Source of the DNA: Candidatus Sabulitectum sp.
GTDB taxonomy: Bacteria; Fermentibacterota; Fermentibacteria; Fermentibacterales; JCC-6
Assembly: GCA_021107435.1 (NCBI GenBank)
Contig: JAIOSV010000029.1
Location: forward strand, 1 to 61,856
Reading direction: 5' to 3'
Length of the DNA stretch: 61,856 nucleotides
In this document: piece by piece, positions 60,589 to 61,856 of the stretch
Layout of the letters: each line of letters begins with the position of its first letter
Position numbering within the stretch: position 1 is the first letter of the stretch
The notes under the pieces: model-generated
What the model was told of the DNA's origin: nothing
What the model saw: the letters and a program-made list of their open reading frames with translations, nothing else
The model's database searches: none
Position numbers and translations under genes: made by a program

Positions 60589-61525
60589 CAAATTCTCTCT
60601 CAAAGAATGCACAGACTCTCACGAAGAATTCCGGGTAGTTGATGTATTCGGGCGCGTTCGCGCCTCCGTGAGCTGCACCAGGAACGATCCAGAGTTCCCG
60701 CTGACCACTAAGCCGTTCATTTACGGAACGCGACATCCATTCGGGGGTTCGCGTATCGTTCTCGCCAACAATGAGCAAAGCCGCCGCAGTCATTTCTTCT
60801 GCCGCATATAGTGGCAGCAGTTCCTGTGGATAATCACTTGGTGCGTAGAATGACCGGTCAGGAACCTGTTCATTGAGAATAACCAAGACATCATCAAAAG
60901 ACGTGATTAAACCTCGTCCGACAAATACAGACACGTCGCTCCGTTTTGCCGCCATGGCAAACGAAAGATAGGCACCCGTGGAAAAACCGAATACACCAAT
61001 TCTCTCGGGGTCGGTTTCGGGACGAGAACTCGCATAGTCAATCGCAGCGTCGTAGTCTAAAAGAAATTCAGCATAACACAACTGGTCGTGTTCGATAGGC
61101 CACTCCCCACTCTCACCAAACCCCCGCCAGTCGAATGTCAGGACATTGAATCCATTGGTACAGAAGTGATAGGCATAGAAAATTAGATAAGTCATGTTGG
61201 CAGCGTCACCATTGCAAACCACAATTGTCGGCCTGCGTTCGCCGCTAAGTTCGACATAATCCGTCGTCGCAGGCCGCAATTCGAGCGGCATAGGAATCAA
61301 CCGACCGACATACTGATCCGCGGTGTTTGAGGCATCTTGAGCGGGAAGAAACCACCCGCGAATGGACACACCATCGCAAGCGGTGAAATTAACTTCCTCG
61401 AACGCAATGCCATAGTGAGAAGGGAGGGCTAAATACTCAGCAGATGGATTCAGCGCCCAAACAGGCATAGAGATTCCGGCGTTCAGAAAACAAACGAGAA
61501 TACCTGCACGAAAAATCAATCGCAT
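60584..61525 (-). CDS. Exported alpha/beta hydrolase
   Basis: A 313-residue hydrolase with a signal peptide (ILVCFLNAGISMPVWA). The nucleophile elbow is GFSTGAYLS and the oxyanion region FDWRGFGESGEW. The acid is likely in LLIVGENDTRTPEW and the His in PGAAHGG. It resembles S9-like or acyl hydrolases of the YqiA/2-hydroxymuconate type. Codon use is richer in G/C-ending codons than its neighbours, suggesting transfer. The start has AAGGGGG eight bases upstream, only about 13-20 bases from the attC-like site, which is the spacing seen in integron cassettes. Confidence 0.8.
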   Translation of the reverse strand: MRLIFRAGILVCFLNAGISMPVWALNPSAEYLALPSHYGIAFEEVNFTACDGVSIRGWFLPAQDASNTADQYVGRLIPMPLELRPATTDYVELSGERRPTIVVCNGDAANMTYLIFYAYHFCTNGFNVLTFDWRGFGESGEWPIEHDQLCYAEFLLDYDAAIDYASSRPETDPERIGVFGFSTGAYLSFAMAAKRSDVSVFVGRGLITSFDDVLVILNEQVPDRSFYAPSDYPQELLPLYAAEEMTAAALLIVGENDTRTPEWMSRSVNERLSGQRELWIVPGAAHGGANAPEYINYPEFFVRVCAFFEREFE

Positions 61526-61544
61526 TTAGGTCGCCCCCTTATCT

Positions 61545-61615
61545 GCACAACGTTAGAGTTCACTTGCATTTTGATGCGGAGCGGATAAAATGTCAGGTGG
61601 AACGATTTGTTAGCT
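61545..61615. other. Candidate attC recombination site
   Basis: A 71-bp imperfect inverted repeat between trmO and the hydrolase. The outer boxes are GCACAAC (61545-61551) and GTTAGCT (61609-61615). After spacers of five to six bases, inner arms GTTCACTTGCATTTTGAT and the complement of GTTCCACCTGACATTTTAT pair over about 17 bases with single extrahelical bases. That box-spacer-arm layout with bulges is the hallmark of attC. The trmO stop codon lies inside the outer box, as is common for cassettes. The outer boxes each deviate at one position from RYYYAAC/GTTRRRY. Confidence 0.6.
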
Positions 61616-61856
61616 TCTCCCTTTCTTGCTCTTAAAATATCTCAAACCTCGTACGGATGCAACATCATCTGAGACAGTGTCTTGCCAACCTGATTTGACG
61701 TTTTTCCTTGAATCAAACCTTTGTATGTATGGTTTGATGTCAAGCAAAGGTGTGCCATCCAATATGTCGAGGTCCCTGATATAAAGAATATTATTTTCAA
61801 TTCGATCCAATCGCACAAGACTCATTCCTAATTTATTAGGACGATGTGGAGCGCGT
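61610..61856 (-). CDS. trmO: tRNA N6-methyltransferase TrmO (TsaA/UPF0066), 3' part
   Basis: The 3' end of a gene running off the right edge of the window. The frame gives APHRPNKLGMSLVRLDRIE, then LDGTPLLDIKPYIQRFD, the SAM-dependent TrmO/UPF0066 signature for methylation of t6A37 in tRNA. About 82 codons are visible. Its TAA (61610-61612) lies within the outer box of the attC-like repeat. TrmO-type proteins are among genes that travel in integron cassettes, so this may be a mobile copy. Confidence 0.85.
   Translation of the reverse strand, partial: RAPHRPNKLGMSLVRLDRIENNILYIRDLDILDGTPLLDIKPYIQRFDSRKNVKSGWQDTVSDDVASVRGLRYFKSKKGRS

Noticed and set aside
1-61856. CRISPR array, rRNA operon or prophage
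   Set aside because: No regular short repeats with unique spacers, no rRNA sequence and no structural phage genes were seen. Only isolated fragments (BRO/DinD) are present.

Overview
The window looks like a chromosomal segment of an uncultivated diderm (LPS-making) bacterium. Lipid A and core genes (lpxB, lpxK, a KdtA homologue, a lauroyl-type acyltransferase, gmhB) argue for an outer membrane. A C-terminal domain resembling type IX secretion sorting domains, DUF2723 and DUF4321 proteins, two MglA-type GTPases and an archaeal-type GatE point, as inference only, to the FCB group or a neighbouring candidate phylum (Fermentibacteria-like). Nothing in the window fixes the taxonomy.

Layout. 1-2048: an integron integrase gene (intI, minus strand) whose N-terminal part is cut off by an in-frame stop, flanked by non-coding DNA with 81-bp tandem repeats. 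2049-12233: a tightly packed minus-strand operon (ddl, threonine aldolase, Gfo/Idh oxidoreductase, lpxB, acyltransferase-kdtA fusion with a frameshift, lpxK, nadB, NlpC/P60 lipoprotein, glycosyltransferase). 12353-24860: a mixed-strand block (sugar epimerase, gmhB, M42 peptidase, ComEC, SpoU methyltransferase, an exported ferredoxin with a sorting-type domain, sulfatase, polA, acyltransferase). 24875-33618: a minus-strand cell-surface polymer cluster with four CDP-glycerol glycerophosphotransferase paralogues, a TagD-type cytidylyltransferase, an IPCT-like nucleotidyltransferase and a CDP-alcohol phosphotransferase, interrupted by a decayed beta-propeller fragment. 33635-33710: tRNA-Gly(CCC).

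33716-54807: a long co-directional minus-strand run. In transcription order it has raiA/hpf, hprK, HPr and ptsI (a regulatory phosphorelay with no sugar permease), a nucleotidyltransferase and two glycosyltransferases, a Gx-transporter-type protein, DUF4321, tatA, an MglA-type GTPase coupled to a zinc-finger membrane protein, the topA-xer-hslV-hslU block with a DUF2723 gene inserted, a second MglA-type GTPase, an STT3-like membrane protein and dapF. 55181-59813 (plus strand): gatE, a hybrid histidine kinase and queF.

59817-61856: accessory DNA. It holds a TPR-like gene, a truncated BRO/DinD-family fragment, a foreign-looking exported alpha/beta hydrolase, and a trmO 3' end. Between the last two lies a 71-bp imperfect inverted repeat with the architecture of an integron attC site, so this end reads as part of a gene-cassette array. 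The integrase at the other end is about 60 kb away and appears damaged.
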